Origin: Hermetia illucens
Lineage: Eukaryota > Arthropoda > Insecta > Diptera > Stratiomyidae
DNA: 64,000 nucleotides
Reading direction: 5' to 3'
Assembly (NCBI RefSeq): GCF_905115235.1
Contig: NC_051853.1
Coordinates: 46,869,467-46,933,466, forward strand
The first letter of the stretch is position 1, and each line of letters starts with the position of its first letter. The position numbers and the translations under genes are program-made. The notes below the pieces were generated by a model. That model was given only the letters and a program-made list of their open reading frames with translations, searched no databases and was not told the origin of the DNA. Of this stretch, positions 30,326 through 41,099 are shown piece after piece.

Positions 30326-33300
30326 CTATTCATAGAAGTACGACCCTTCCTCAGGATGAATATACGCAATCCTTGTGTTTCTTTTTCTAGCAGGCACAAA
30401 TTCTTTGGCTAATGTCACCGGGACGCTCTCTGACTTCTGAACTTCTTTATAAGATGGCATAGTCTCATTGAATATCTTTTTCTTCGCTTTAAGTTTTGCG
30501 TCTTCCTTGGGCTTCCGTTCAAATGGTTTAACTTTTGTAACACGTGGACCAGATCGCCTATAATAAATCACTTCGCACACTAGAGTGACCATGGCTAGCC
30601 CTAATCCGAATAAAGTAGCAATGAATACTCCACCAAGACTCTCTAATGTAATCCCCTCATTTTCATCTGTATTGTCGCAATCCTTTCTGGCTGAGTTGTT
30701 CCAATATTTGGCTGTGAGTTCCTCGAAATAACGATCTTTTTGTAATTCTAGAATTGCAAATGAGAGTTGGTCCTAGAAAAAAAATTTTGCTGGATTGATG
30801 GGATAGATTCCAATAGCAATTGACACTTAGTACCTGTAAATGACTCCCCTGTTGTATAGCTATTGCATAAGGCTGTTCGGCGAAAACTTCACCTATTTCT
30901 GTCAAGTTGCAGTTTTTCGAGATCTCGTATTTGATTTCAGCAGAGTCGTGTATAAAAGCGAAGTCTGCATTTTCGTGTTCACTTACTTTCCGAAATCCTT
31001 CAGCGGCATTTTTAACTGGATTCGAGGAATTGATGGCTAAGAGAATATGACCATATTGCTCTTTGATGGGATAATCCCAAATTCTAGAATATATTGACTT
31101 TGAAATATATGTGCGATTAGGAATTAAAAAAGTACCTATATTGACTTTGGTCAGACGTTGCATTCAAAGTTAGTTCTTTCCATAAGCGATACAAAGTATC
31201 TTCAGCGAACTTCATATTGATAAAGTATTTATGCGTGTCTGATCCTTCGACGACAGTATAATTGATTCTTGATTGTCTTGCTAACTGTTCCAAGGATTGA
31301 ACTGGTGTTTGCATTCTCTCGACAGTTAGGAAGGCGGCAAGATTTGCGGTAAATGTTGCTAACATCAAAACTACAAATAACCAATAGGCAGCGACAAGTG
31401 TTCTAGCTGAAACCGATTTCGGTACTTCACCACCACCTTGCGGAGTAAATGATGTTAGAGCGAACCAGAGGCTTTCTTTCAGTGAAAAATCCCTGCAATG
31501 AAAACATTGTGTGGTTGCTGGTAGTGTTACGTATTCGAAGCTTGATTATTAGAAACTATTAGGATTTCATATTTCCGCTTTGCTGTTGAAAATAACTGAA
31601 CTGTGGGGTTACATTTGATGTGACTATGTTAGTTTCTGACGAGCACGTCTTTGTGAAGGAATTACAGCTCTACCGTCGCAAGGAAGCAAGAATCCCAAAC
31701 AGAATTTGTTACAAACAATATCAGGATCGAAGGATTCAAGTGAGCGAAGATGACCAGCAACAGCAACGAAAATTGCTGCTGAATCAGCAGCTCCGCTTAA
31801 AGAATGATGATACCCGAAAACCACAATAGAGATTAACAAAAAAAATAGCAAGGATAAAGCAAGGTCGCATATTTGGAGAGATATAGCAGAAAATGTCCCC
31901 GAAAAAAAGAATAAGTCTAAAACACGTAGACAAATTGTTTATAAAGGCGCTCCTAAAAACCACTCATTCCTGATACTAACCACGCCTTTTAACTTATTCA
32001 TTGCATTTCAAACAACAATGCACAAAAGGTTGAATGTCCAATTGCGCATTGTTCCCATAGGCAGGAGCAAGTTAATTGTTTATTTTACTTTTGAAATTAA
32101 AAAGAGAAAGATTTTTAAAGGAACGAAACTGTAGGGCGCTGTATGACAATCATACTCGTAGTCTCGGGATCGGGTAGAGAAAGTAGCTGTCGAGCTTTGC
32201 GAAGGCAACTTCACAAATGTCGGTGAATAACATCCGACGAGGCAGAGGTGTCCATCAGACAGTTACAGAACTTGTACAGAGTACATATATCAAGGAAGAT
32301 TGCGCGTTATTGCAAGTAAGGAAAGCTGATAGTGAGGAACCAAGAGGGATAGCCCGTACGAGAAAGTTCCTTTTAAAGTAATTGCAATTCCGGAAAGGAA
32401 CCGAATCACAGTACAATATTCAAGCATGTTTCTAGCGCGGGAGTTAAAAAATATTAAAGAGGTGAAGTCGGAAGAGGAAAATGAAATAAAACTAGACATT
32501 TTCCAAGCGCGATTGACAATGTCGGCAAATTGAAGCTTGTCGAAGGTTACACTCAGATCTTGATAGGGGTTATCCACCAAAATCTCTTGGAGAATTTGAG
32601 CAAGTAACATACATCGCGTGCTAACAACGGAACAGAGGCAAATAATTCGAGGTCATTTGTGTAAAGTAAACGCGGACAGGTGAGGAAAGGGAAAAGGATA
32701 TTTTTAACACATGTTTTTGTGGGTAGAGGTGAAATGTATTTACGCCGAAGTGCCGGACTCCTAGGACTTTGACTCGGAACCTTTTAACACATTACCTTAG
32801 AATAGTTATCGTTCCGATGCTTGTAGTTCTTCTAAATAAAAATAAAACTAGGTAGCTTGCTCCTACTACAATATATTTTAATAGTTAGTAAATACGTATT
32901 TCGAAAGCTACTTACTTTCTTCCTCAGTACTTAAGCTACTTCTTAGGTAGCTTAAGTACTGAGGAAGAAAGTAAGTAGCTTTCGAAATACGTATTTACTA
33001 ACTATTAAAATATATTGTAGTAGGAGCAAGCTACCTAGTTTTATTTTTACATTACCTTAGGTCAGGCCTATTCAGCAAAGGGCAAATTTCCGTAGATTCA
33101 GGAAGTGTTAGCTACTCTGGCATTTTTACCTATTCATCGCCCTCTTTTTCGCCGTAAGAATGGCTAGACTGCAACGTGCCCCTCGGCTCCACGTGTTCTC
33201 GCTCTGCAGCATGGCTTCAATAATGGTGTCCGGAGAAGGAAGCCACCCCTACATGAAAGATAATGGTGATGGCGCTCCCACTTTCTTCAGAAGGAAAAGG

Positions 33301-36300
33301 TGTGGCACCATCAGCCATTACATTCTTCCAATAATTGCAGTCGACCCACCGTGATTTCACAATTGTGTGAAGGTAAGATTGAAAATAAATAATAATTCTC
33401 GCTATTACCATTACTGTAGGCTCCAAGCCGGTACGATAGGCGGACACAACCCGCAGAGCCCCCCGTCTTTGTACTTGTGGTAGGTGCTTATGGTAAATTT
33501 CCTTACTGAGGGAGTCAGCCCATAATTCCGAATCGTAAAGGAGGACGGGCTGAACCGCGCTCATCAGCAGGCCACCTCTGTTGGATATCAATCGCCATCC
33601 ATCATTGGACATCAATCGCCAAATCGGAAACATTCTAGCCGCAGCCTTATCTGCGTGTTGCACATCTGCTCGAAGAAGCTCATCTTCGTGTCCATCATGA
33701 TGCCGATGTATTTCATCGCTGGCTTCAACAAGGCCATGGTTTCACTAGTCTGAAAAGGGAGGACTATGGGAACCCTCTCCTTGATCAGCACAACGACTTC
33801 CGTTTTCTTCAAAGCTAGGGAGAATCCATATTTAGCATCTGCTTACTCACCGCATCACCATTCCCGGTGTGCGCTGTGCTTGCTCAACCGTGCGTGCGGT
33901 AACCAGTGCCGTAATATCATCCGCATATCCGATTAGATACGATTCATCAGGCATCTCGAGTTGTAGAAGATTATCATATAAGGCGTTCCAAAGGTGTAGG
34001 CCAAGGATAATTCCCGAGTCGCCCCCAATGTTTCCTTTATTCTGCGCTGTCCTTCCCGGGTCTCGTAGAGTAGAGCACGGTCTTTTAAATAGTCCCTAAA
34101 CATTTGTAATAGGTAGCCCAAAGTATAGAAACAATTTTCCAATGCTTCAAGCATGTGGCATCACCTCGCAGAATTGAAGGCGTTTCTTACGTCTAGGATC
34201 ACAAGGAGCACCGCTCGCCGACAGTTGCAACTGCGTGCCTTAGCCGCTTCGATCACCTCCTCAACGGCGTAAAGTGTGGATCGCCCCGCTCTGAAACCAT
34301 ATTGTATTATATTTCAACACTTCGCTAGGAATTCCATCTGGACCTGGTGCTTTTTGTCAGCTCAGGTAACAGGAAACATGTTGAGAAACTAAGTCCCTCT
34401 CTAGGTAACGAACTTTTTTACTGCTGGCATGGGTTATGTTTCACAGTTCCACTTCCATGCCCATTTTGGGCACGCACATGAAGAAATGTTAAATTACCAT
34501 CCAAGCTTGCCAGAGTGGGAAGACATCGATATGGAGAGCATTTCGAGGCCTGGACACTGTATAGAGGCAGCTTAATGATTTTTTTTTCAGATTTTTCGGT
34601 TGGGTAGTTTCTGAGAATGGGTCTGTTAAAGAAATCATCAATTTCGGCCCCCCGTACTCACTGCCTTTCCAAGGAATTTTAAAAATAAGACTGGCATCGA
34701 AAAGTACTAATCGAAAACTTTTGCATGTATGGGGACCACAAACCACATCAAAAAGTCACCGAAGAAGTTCCAACTATTATAGAGATGCCGATGCTTAAGA
34801 ACATTGGTCCAGTTTGAACGTTCTTGGGAATGATCATGTTTTGAGCTCGATTTATTCTCAGCATACCAGGTCCAAATGAAATTCAGCTTGTGAAAACATT
34901 TTCAAATGACTGAAGGAATAAATTTTAAGTGAGCGAGTTCTCATTCAATACGATCCCTAATACCCGGTTCTAGTGAAATCTGACGCTGAAATCGCAGAAG
35001 TCCTCCCACACATGATCTTCTTTGCCCTTTATCCCGTTCAGAAGCAGTGTCGACATGAATGCCTGGTCGGCCTGTCACCAAGAGAGGTCGGGTAGGATTT
35101 AGCAGAGCGGAGTAGCTCCTTCTATACTTATGTTTTCCCGATATTAGCATTTTATTTTTGTTCTATTGAGAAAAGAAAACTTACCTACACGGATATGGAT
35201 ACGCCTTGGGATTATTCCTGGCACTATATGGAGAATATTTGTCGAGCAGCCATATCATTACCGCAGTTGATACTAGCGCGGCGACTATGCTCAACCAAAC
35301 CTCCAACCGCAGTACAGTCATGAACTTAAATAATGATGTCTGGCGAAGTGGTTTTCGGATAACTGAAAAAAGACTCGGATTTGTCATTTTTATTTTTAAT
35401 ATACAAATATGTATATATCGATCTGATACCTATAGAAATTCCCGTTTGTTCAAAATACGGAGCAACAAAATCAATCACTTCCTCACGCTCGGCAGTCATT
35501 TTTAGAGCCGCGACAGCCATATCTGTCTCCCCGATTACCAAATCTCCAACCAAACCATTCCAGTGTCCTTTAGAAGTTCGTTTACCAAAGGTTCCTTCAC
35601 GGGGAGCGACAATTTCATAATCAAAATCCATCTTTTTTGCTAATTTGGCTATCAAGTCGATGCAATACCCTTCCCAAATGGGATTTCCTTCGTCGTCTAA
35701 AAGTACTTTTCCAGTTATAAGGTCCCTCCGAATATATGACCATGGAATAGCCTGTGAAAGGGAATGAAAAATATCTCTCTGACTGATTTTTATAATCGTA
35801 TAAAGTTGCTGGAAAACATATTTGTTTTCCGTAAATTTATTTTTGCAATATTCACTAGAATGAAAATAATTGACAGTATTCACCTCAGTAGTACCAATCC
35901 TGAAAAACCTTCTCGCCGGATATAGACCAGAATTCACTGATGCTTGAAAGACTCCACTATTCCACATTGCAGTGACTGTTGTATCCTCGTCTCCATCTTT
36001 CCTTTCAATAGACAAATTCAAATGATAAGATATCCTATCATTGTCGATTATCAACATTTTGCTATCTTCAAATAGATTCATCAATTTATCTGGGACCGAA
36101 GGCCTTCTTTGTTCGTAGTTTTCGGTAATATCGAAGTTCTTACAGTCAAACTTGTGGGCGTTGATAGTTTCGATTCTGCTGAATTCTGCTATTTTCTGCA
36201 TCAACTCCATAAGGAGGATTTCCTTAATTTTCAGTAACTTTAAGGAATATTTATTTGCTTGATATGTTGAAGGGTGAAGAAAGGTGTTGCTTGGCCTGAT

Positions 36301-39300
36301 TATTGTACTATTTTCCGGTATAGGTTTAAAATCAAATTTATCGAAATCTGAATCCAGGAATACAAAGTGCCATTTGTCAGAACGCTTGAACATTTTTGCT
36401 GAAGATACCTGTGGAAAATAAATAAAAAAGGTTAAAGGATAGAAGTGCTGGTGTCCTATGCTCTACAAAGGAGTTTGCAGGGAACATGTACGCAAGATAT
36501 AATTACTTTATAGAGGTTCTAGATTTACTACAATTGGCTCTCTGAAATCGCGAACTTCAAGCGTGTTGTTTTACATCTGCACCCTAACATAATTCCAAAA
36601 AAACGAAGATCAACAGTTTCATCTAGGGCAAAACCAACTTATCAGACGCTACGTCATCTCTGCTCTGAGGGGGCATGAACAAAAGTGGTCTCCACTCGCT
36701 ATTTGGCCTTGCATATGTCCATGAACACGGCGTGGGTGGAAATCGCATTCAAGACGAAAACGGTCTAGCTCAGGGTTAGGCTGACCGAAAGAAAATTAAC
36801 TTTGTTTTAAAATTGAGCGAGCTCTGAGTGTGTATTCATTTGTGGCGGAAGAATAGTACCGAAGAAATCTATGCCTCAAAATACATCCTGTTCCGAAATC
36901 TTCACCATTAAAGTTAATAATAGTATATTAGAATATTTTAGAAATTTGACCGGAAACCCCCCTTAAGTTCGTGCTAGGAGTACAATATAGTGATGTAACG
37001 GATAACATAAGGCATAACTTTGGGATGGTCAAATGGTAGTATAGGTCCAAAGGCGAAACGTGGATTGGTACCCATGATGGAGCATTAAACCTGGAAAGCG
37101 CCTGCTAAACCAACACCAACAGCTCTACTACCAAACCCTATCATGAACTGAGAAGTGAGTTCACAGACAGAAAAGGCAAGCCTGGGAAAACCAATAGATC
37201 TGTGAACTTGAAAAGTACAAGGAGCAACCGCACCAGGTGCCAAAGTTTTATCAACAAGTCAGCAGGGTGAAGCCTTATACACCTCAATGCTCTTCCTGTC
37301 GAGACAAAGAGGGAAATCTGATTTCCGACCAAATGAGAATATTGGAGTTATGGGTTGAGTACTTTGATGAAGTGCTGAATAACCAGAACATCGGCGAGTT
37401 GGGGGTCCCGCCAACTAAAGACGACGGACAAATACTGCCACCACCAAGTATAGAAGAAACAGGCCGTGCAATTCATCAGCTTAAAAACCAGGCCAGGAGC
37501 CGATGGATTTACAGCCGAATTGATTAAATATGGAGGCGACCAATTACATCAAGCGGTCCATTAACTTATACTCAAGGTGGGGGAGAGGGAATCAATGCCT
37601 GACGACTGGCAACGGGGCATTAACTGTCCCATATATAAAAAGGGGATATCAAACAGTGCAGCAATTATAGAGGTACCACATTGCGACCAAATCTATGAGC
37701 GATACAATGACCGTCTGGTTATCGATAAAATCCGGCTCAACAGGTTGCGCTGGGTGGGTCACTTAATCCGTATGGATGAGGATGATCCAGCCCGGAATGT
37801 CAATAATGGCAATATCTATGGTAGAAAAAGAAGACGAGGCAAACCATGCCTGAGATGAAGCGATGGCGTAGGTCAAGACGCCAGACAGCTTTTAGGGATA
37901 CCGAATTGGTGGACCTCGGCGCGAAACCGGGATGTCTGGAGTTCCTTATTAAGGCAGTCCTAGACCAGTAGTTGTACCGTTGAGCGCCTGCCGTTGAAGA
38001 GTTCCTCTTCCGTTTGTAGATCAAACTGCTGATGATTTGGTCGGTGTAGTCGTCACTGAGTTTAGTGATATCGAAAATGTGGCTTCTGAGGATAGTGTTA
38101 GCAACGGATGGATCATGTGGTTGAAAGAGAGGAATTTGTATTGACAGGTGTGGGGCGAAGTGTTCAAGATGATTCGTTTGGTATCCGTCGATTTCTTGTA
38201 CATCTCCAGGTACAATGCCTTATGTTTCCTAATAGCAGGTCTAAGTATGGTAGTTATCCTCTCTTTTCTATTCCCAAGGTGAATGGGTGTAGCCTATTGA
38301 GGGAGTTGAGCCTATTTTAAACTTCGCCCTCTCCGATGTTGGCACAGATGTTATCCGCATACCTGTTCCAAAATCTTGGCATCAACCCTGCCGAAATTGT
38401 CTCCGTTCCCAGTTTGAGATTTCGCTAATGAACGGGGGGAGAAGATTCCCCATCGGGACTCCTTTTAGTGACGTAAAATATTCGCCCCTAAGTGTGAAGT
38501 AGTTTTTTATGCATGGTGACGAGCACCTGAAAGGAAAGAAGTGGCACTCAATTTTCAACCGTGTGACATCCGCTTCAATATGGATTGTTACGATAACGAT
38601 TTTTATTATTATTAAAAATGATCCCTATTGAGAGCTCCAAGCCATTGTCAACACTTGTCTGCGTCGTGTCATGGGTATTTTCTGACGTATGAGTCACCGG
38701 ATGACATTTTTTTTAGAGCACGGAAGTGGCAGTGGATAGGTTACACATTGAGAAAGGTTACTACTTCATTGCTGACTATGCTATGCAGAGGAAACCACTA
38801 TGCTTGCTGGCGAGTGGCCGTCTTAGAAACACGTGCACAGAATTATATAGTAGGAGTGTAGCCTTTTCGGGAGAACCTAGAGGGAGTGGAAAAACATTTC
38901 GGCGAACCGACAAAGTGCTTTCTAGGAGTGGCTTGAAGCGCCCATATAGTTCGCAAGATTTATTCTGTTATAAGTTTGATCTAGGACCGACGACACTTCT
39001 AATTCTCGTGGATTGTAAACTAGAGTAGAAAAATGAAATAGGCACGTTTTGTTAAAATTTCGCATATGGGCAACATGTGCATGATCCATTCACATTAAAC
39101 CCGAATTATTTTTCCAAAGGATTCGGTAGCTTACAATATTACATTAGAAATGATATGTCTTCAAAAGGATGCTATAAGTAACTCACTTTTTTATAAATAT
39201 TCTGCATGCTTTCTGCGTCGGCCAAGATGCTGTAATATCCAGGAGCTGGCCGCAAGGAATCTAGCCTTTGCACCACATGGTCCGACAGTCCATTGAGTAG

Positions 39301-40127
39301 CAGCACACGCAAGTGCGATTTTTCAATTATGTAATGCAATCCTTCTTGATAATCCTCTTCACTTTGGAAAATCAATACAACATCGTTTCCACCTCTTTTC
39401 TGAATTATTTCGTGGAGAGCAACCAAGAAGGGACCAATGGAGATGTCCAACTTGAGATAGTTCACTTCTGACCAAGTAACTAATTTCAGTCCATCTTCCC
39501 AGCCGAAACGAGTTTGGTCCAATATTATGGAAATTCCGTCCTGGAAAAGGCTACACACTGTAAATATGAACCAATTAATACTTTGTCTGTATTTAGTTCA
39601 TAAACTTTTTTTTACATTTATCGATTGATTCATTTGCCAATTTTCGATTGGTGGCGACGAAGTGTGGTTTGATGTTTGTGGTATCGAAACTGTTGAAGTT
39701 TTTCAAATTTTTTAGCACATTTTCCATTAACTCGATTACATCCTTTTGTCCGTCTTCAACTAGAAAAACTGGTAAAATAATTGGCAAATTAGAACGACAC
39801 ATTGTGAGTTAATTCCAAGCTTCGACTTTCGAATAGTGAGCGCATATAAAACGTAGAGTCCTTAATAAGGATATTCAACCATGGAAGCTTTCAAGAAGTA
39901 AATATTGCGCGCCTTTAGATAATACATATTAAAACTTTTACATTATATTATCCAGTTAAATTGATTTTGATGTGATTATGATGATATGAAATATCTTCTT
40001 CATTCAGTGTGATATAAATAATTAACTGTGTCGGGGGGTCCTTACCTATGTTGATATCCTCGCAATTGCCCATCGTAAGAAGCTCGAACAAACATATTAA
40101 TTGGATTAAAAAGTAGAATTTCCCCAT
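30326..40127 (-). CDS. Ir8a: Ionotropic receptor 8a, olfactory co-receptor
   Basis: Nine exons, minus strand: 40046-40127 (ATG), 39616-39768, 39187-39557, 35884-36408, 35430-35751, 35185-35362, 31136-31492, 30834-31083 and 30326-30772 (stop TAG). All phases match; 894 aa. Signal peptide MGKFYFLIQLICLFELL. Amino-terminal domain to about 375. Ligand lobe S1 from AIPWSYIRRD, with the glutamate-binding Arg in LKMTAEREEVIDF (about 466). TM1 about 505-525; pore ALTSFTPQGGGE; TM2 with ATFTANLAAFLTVERM; S2 with DYPIKEQYGHILLAI and GEVFAEQPYAIAIQQGSHL; TM3 about 792-814; basic cytoplasmic tail. Ir8a pairs with tuning IRs for acid sensing in antennal cilia (family knowledge). Ir25a was ruled out: it has a different pore and S2 text and a longer tail. 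The 35752-35883 segment is called an intron although it has no stop. Confidence 0.93.
31493..32289. other. Ir8a intron 6, no feature seen
   Basis: Start of the 3.7-kb intron between the TM1 and pore exons (31493-35184). A 69-codon plus-strand frame at 31620-31829 is Q/R-rich but has no gene context. Confidence 0.35.
32290..32610 (-). mobile_element. Jockey/CR1-like LINE RT fragment
   Basis: A 106-codon frame reads DLSVTFDKLQFADIVNRAW, KMSSFISFSSSDFTS and ARNMLEYCTVI. This is the RT thumb block DLGVTFD...F..H...V..KA...LGFI...S..F......K.LY.SLVRS.LEY of jockey/CR1 elements. Short isolated piece in an Ir8a intron. Confidence 0.6.
32801..33048. repeat. Perfect 102-bp fold-back with flanking 12-bp direct repeat
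   Basis: Arms 32838-32939 and 32947-33048 are exact reverse complements by eye, separated by a 7-base loop. A 12-base direct repeat ACATTACCTTAG flanks the unit at 32789-32800 and 33049-33060. That makes it look like an insertion of 248 bp with a target duplication: 37 unique bases plus the hairpin. It lies in Ir8a intron 6 and would be transcribed in the Ir8a pre-mRNA. No coding. Confidence 0.92.
33160..34365 (-). mobile_element. R1-like LINE RT fragment
   Basis: Minus-strand RT pieces: KKTEVVVLIKERVP, KPAMKYIGIMMDTKMSFFEQ, VQPVLLYDSELWADSLSKE and VQRRGALRVVSAYRT. These match the family at 41.1-44.6 kb (MLDSKMSFFEQIKEA, SVLLYGAKIWADALDKEA). Both ends are missing. In Ir8a intron 6. Confidence 0.75.
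34440..34760 (-). repeat. Dispersed non-coding repeat (GACCCATTC family), reversed
   Basis: The reverse complement of 34500-34660 aligns with 25196-25360 (GACCCATTCTCAGAAACTA, CGAAATGCTCTCCATATCGA). Its other end (GGTCCCCATACATGCAAAAG) matches 14.89 kb, linking the two repeat sets. Confidence 0.55.
34761..35184. other. Ir8a intron 6, no feature seen
   Basis: Remainder of the intron before the TM1 exon. No repeat recognised. Confidence 0.35.
36870..36970 (+). repeat. Dispersed non-coding repeat (GACCCATTC family), 3' piece
   Basis: GCCTCAAAATACATC, TTCCGAAATCTTCACC and AAAGTTAATAATAGTAT match the end of the copy at 25.30-25.38 kb. In the Ir8a intron 36409-39186. Confidence 0.5.
37080..37975 (+). 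mobile_element. RTE-like LINE, internally deleted (copy 5)
   Basis: Plus strand. Linker part reads DKEGNLISDQMRILELWVEY, IGELGVPPTKDDGQ, IEETGRAIHQLKNQ and AELIKYGGDQL-like text. Near 37680 it jumps to the C-terminal [20 protein letters not shown] and [14 protein letters not shown]. The whole RT palm is gone. 3' end near 37970 (AGTTGTACCGTTGA). In an Ir8a intron. Confidence 0.75.
38020..38575 (-). mobile_element. Penelope-like element RT fragment
   Basis: Minus strand. About 38450-38560 reads NYFTLRGEYFTSLKGVPMGN followed by LLPPFISEI. This is the Penelope RT block YF...Y.Q..G..MGNPLSPF.AEI. Lower down (38021-38215) YLEMYKKSTDTKRIIL, then HTCQYKFLSFNHMIHPL, matches the IYRKPTDT...H..QHK.A....MIHRL block. 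The catalytic YVDD lies in the broken stretch between. No GIY-YIG domain is seen. Confidence 0.6.
38576..38615 (+). repeat. SINE-type 3' end fragment
   Basis: CAATATGGATTGTTACGATA followed by ACGATTTTTATTATTATT closely matches the sense 3' end of the SINE at 15428-15707. Only about 40 bp; it could also be the tail of the partner LINE. Confidence 0.5.
38617..38960 (+). mobile_element. CFDP2-like EN-RT LINE, C-terminal fragment
   Basis: Reads LQAIVNTCLRRVMGIF, then ARKWQWIGYTLRK and NHYACWRVAVLETRAQN. Same end block as 27270-27415 (YLRRFTGICWPDTISNEE, RKRIGHTLRR). Confidence 0.55.
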
Positions 40128-41099
40128 CTGGCCACCTTAACCTTCTAGAATACGCAAGAAAACTAAAATGGAATTGTTTTTAAGTCAAAACTTACAACAA
40201 ACCCCAGGAAGTTTTGGAGACGACCATTATCCTGAATATTGCATGAGCTGTCCCTCATGCCCGCCTTCAAGTCCAACTATAATCTGTATCGATATTTTTG
40301 CTTCAGAATAATTGAGTTTGCGACAATTCTCCCACTATTGCATGAATGCAGCCTTGAACTCATACGCTATCCCTTGTGCATTGCACATTTTTAAATTGCC
40401 TGCCATTATCTAAGCTTCCCAACCATCTGCATACACTATCGTTTTATATGAGGCTGGCATACGAGTATATTGGGTTTATGGCATCGATGTCGCAATTAAG
40501 GTATTCCAAACTATCAAACTAAAATTAATATCCGATATTAGGAGTGGGTGGGGGCTGAGCATAATCGGGAAATAACAACAGTGCAGAAATGGCGAAATAT
40601 TATTCGCCAAGGAGGGTATAAATGAATAGCAAATTATTCAGTAATAATGAACTGTGAATTGAGTTGAATTTGTTTCTTTAAAAAGAAAATACTGCCAATT
40701 ACAGAATAAATTCTGGCTTGACGGGCTTGAGGGGCTGGAAAGATGGGTTTTTCCCCGATTCTGGACTTTTTTTGGAAGCCCAAAATAAGAATTTCAATGA
40801 AAAAAGGACAGTATTGAGCCCGGCATAATTTTTACCTGAGCCAGGATTTCATCTCTACGGCCTTGCATATGTTTATCTAAATCCTTTTATCATCAAACTG
40901 CCGAAGTACTAAATTAATTACCAGCTTTGCTGCTTCGATAATTAAAGAAAGGCAAAAAATAAGGAAAAAGGGAGGAAACTCTTCAGAGGCAGGCCTACCT
41001 TTTTCGTTGATGCGGCGTGATCGAAAGTAGTCCCTTATATATAGTATATTCACAAGGAATTATATCTGGGATGAATATTTAAACATGAATTTAGGATTG
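40128..41099. promoter_or_regulatory. Upstream region of Ir8a
   Basis: This region lies 5' of the Ir8a start codon on the minus strand, so the promoter should be here. No motif can be assigned by eye. 40850-41090 contains words like those of the nearby dispersed repeats. Confidence 0.35.

Noticed and set aside
31620-31829. 69-codon Q/R-rich plus-strand frame
   Set aside because: Inside an Ir8a intron with no motif; length is within chance.
30326-40127. Ir25a instead of Ir8a
   Set aside because: Pore and S2 text (FTPQGGGE with VERMQTPVQSLEQ, DYPIKEQYGHILLAI) fits Ir8a; Ir25a has SRLDTPVESLDDL and a longer C-terminal tail.
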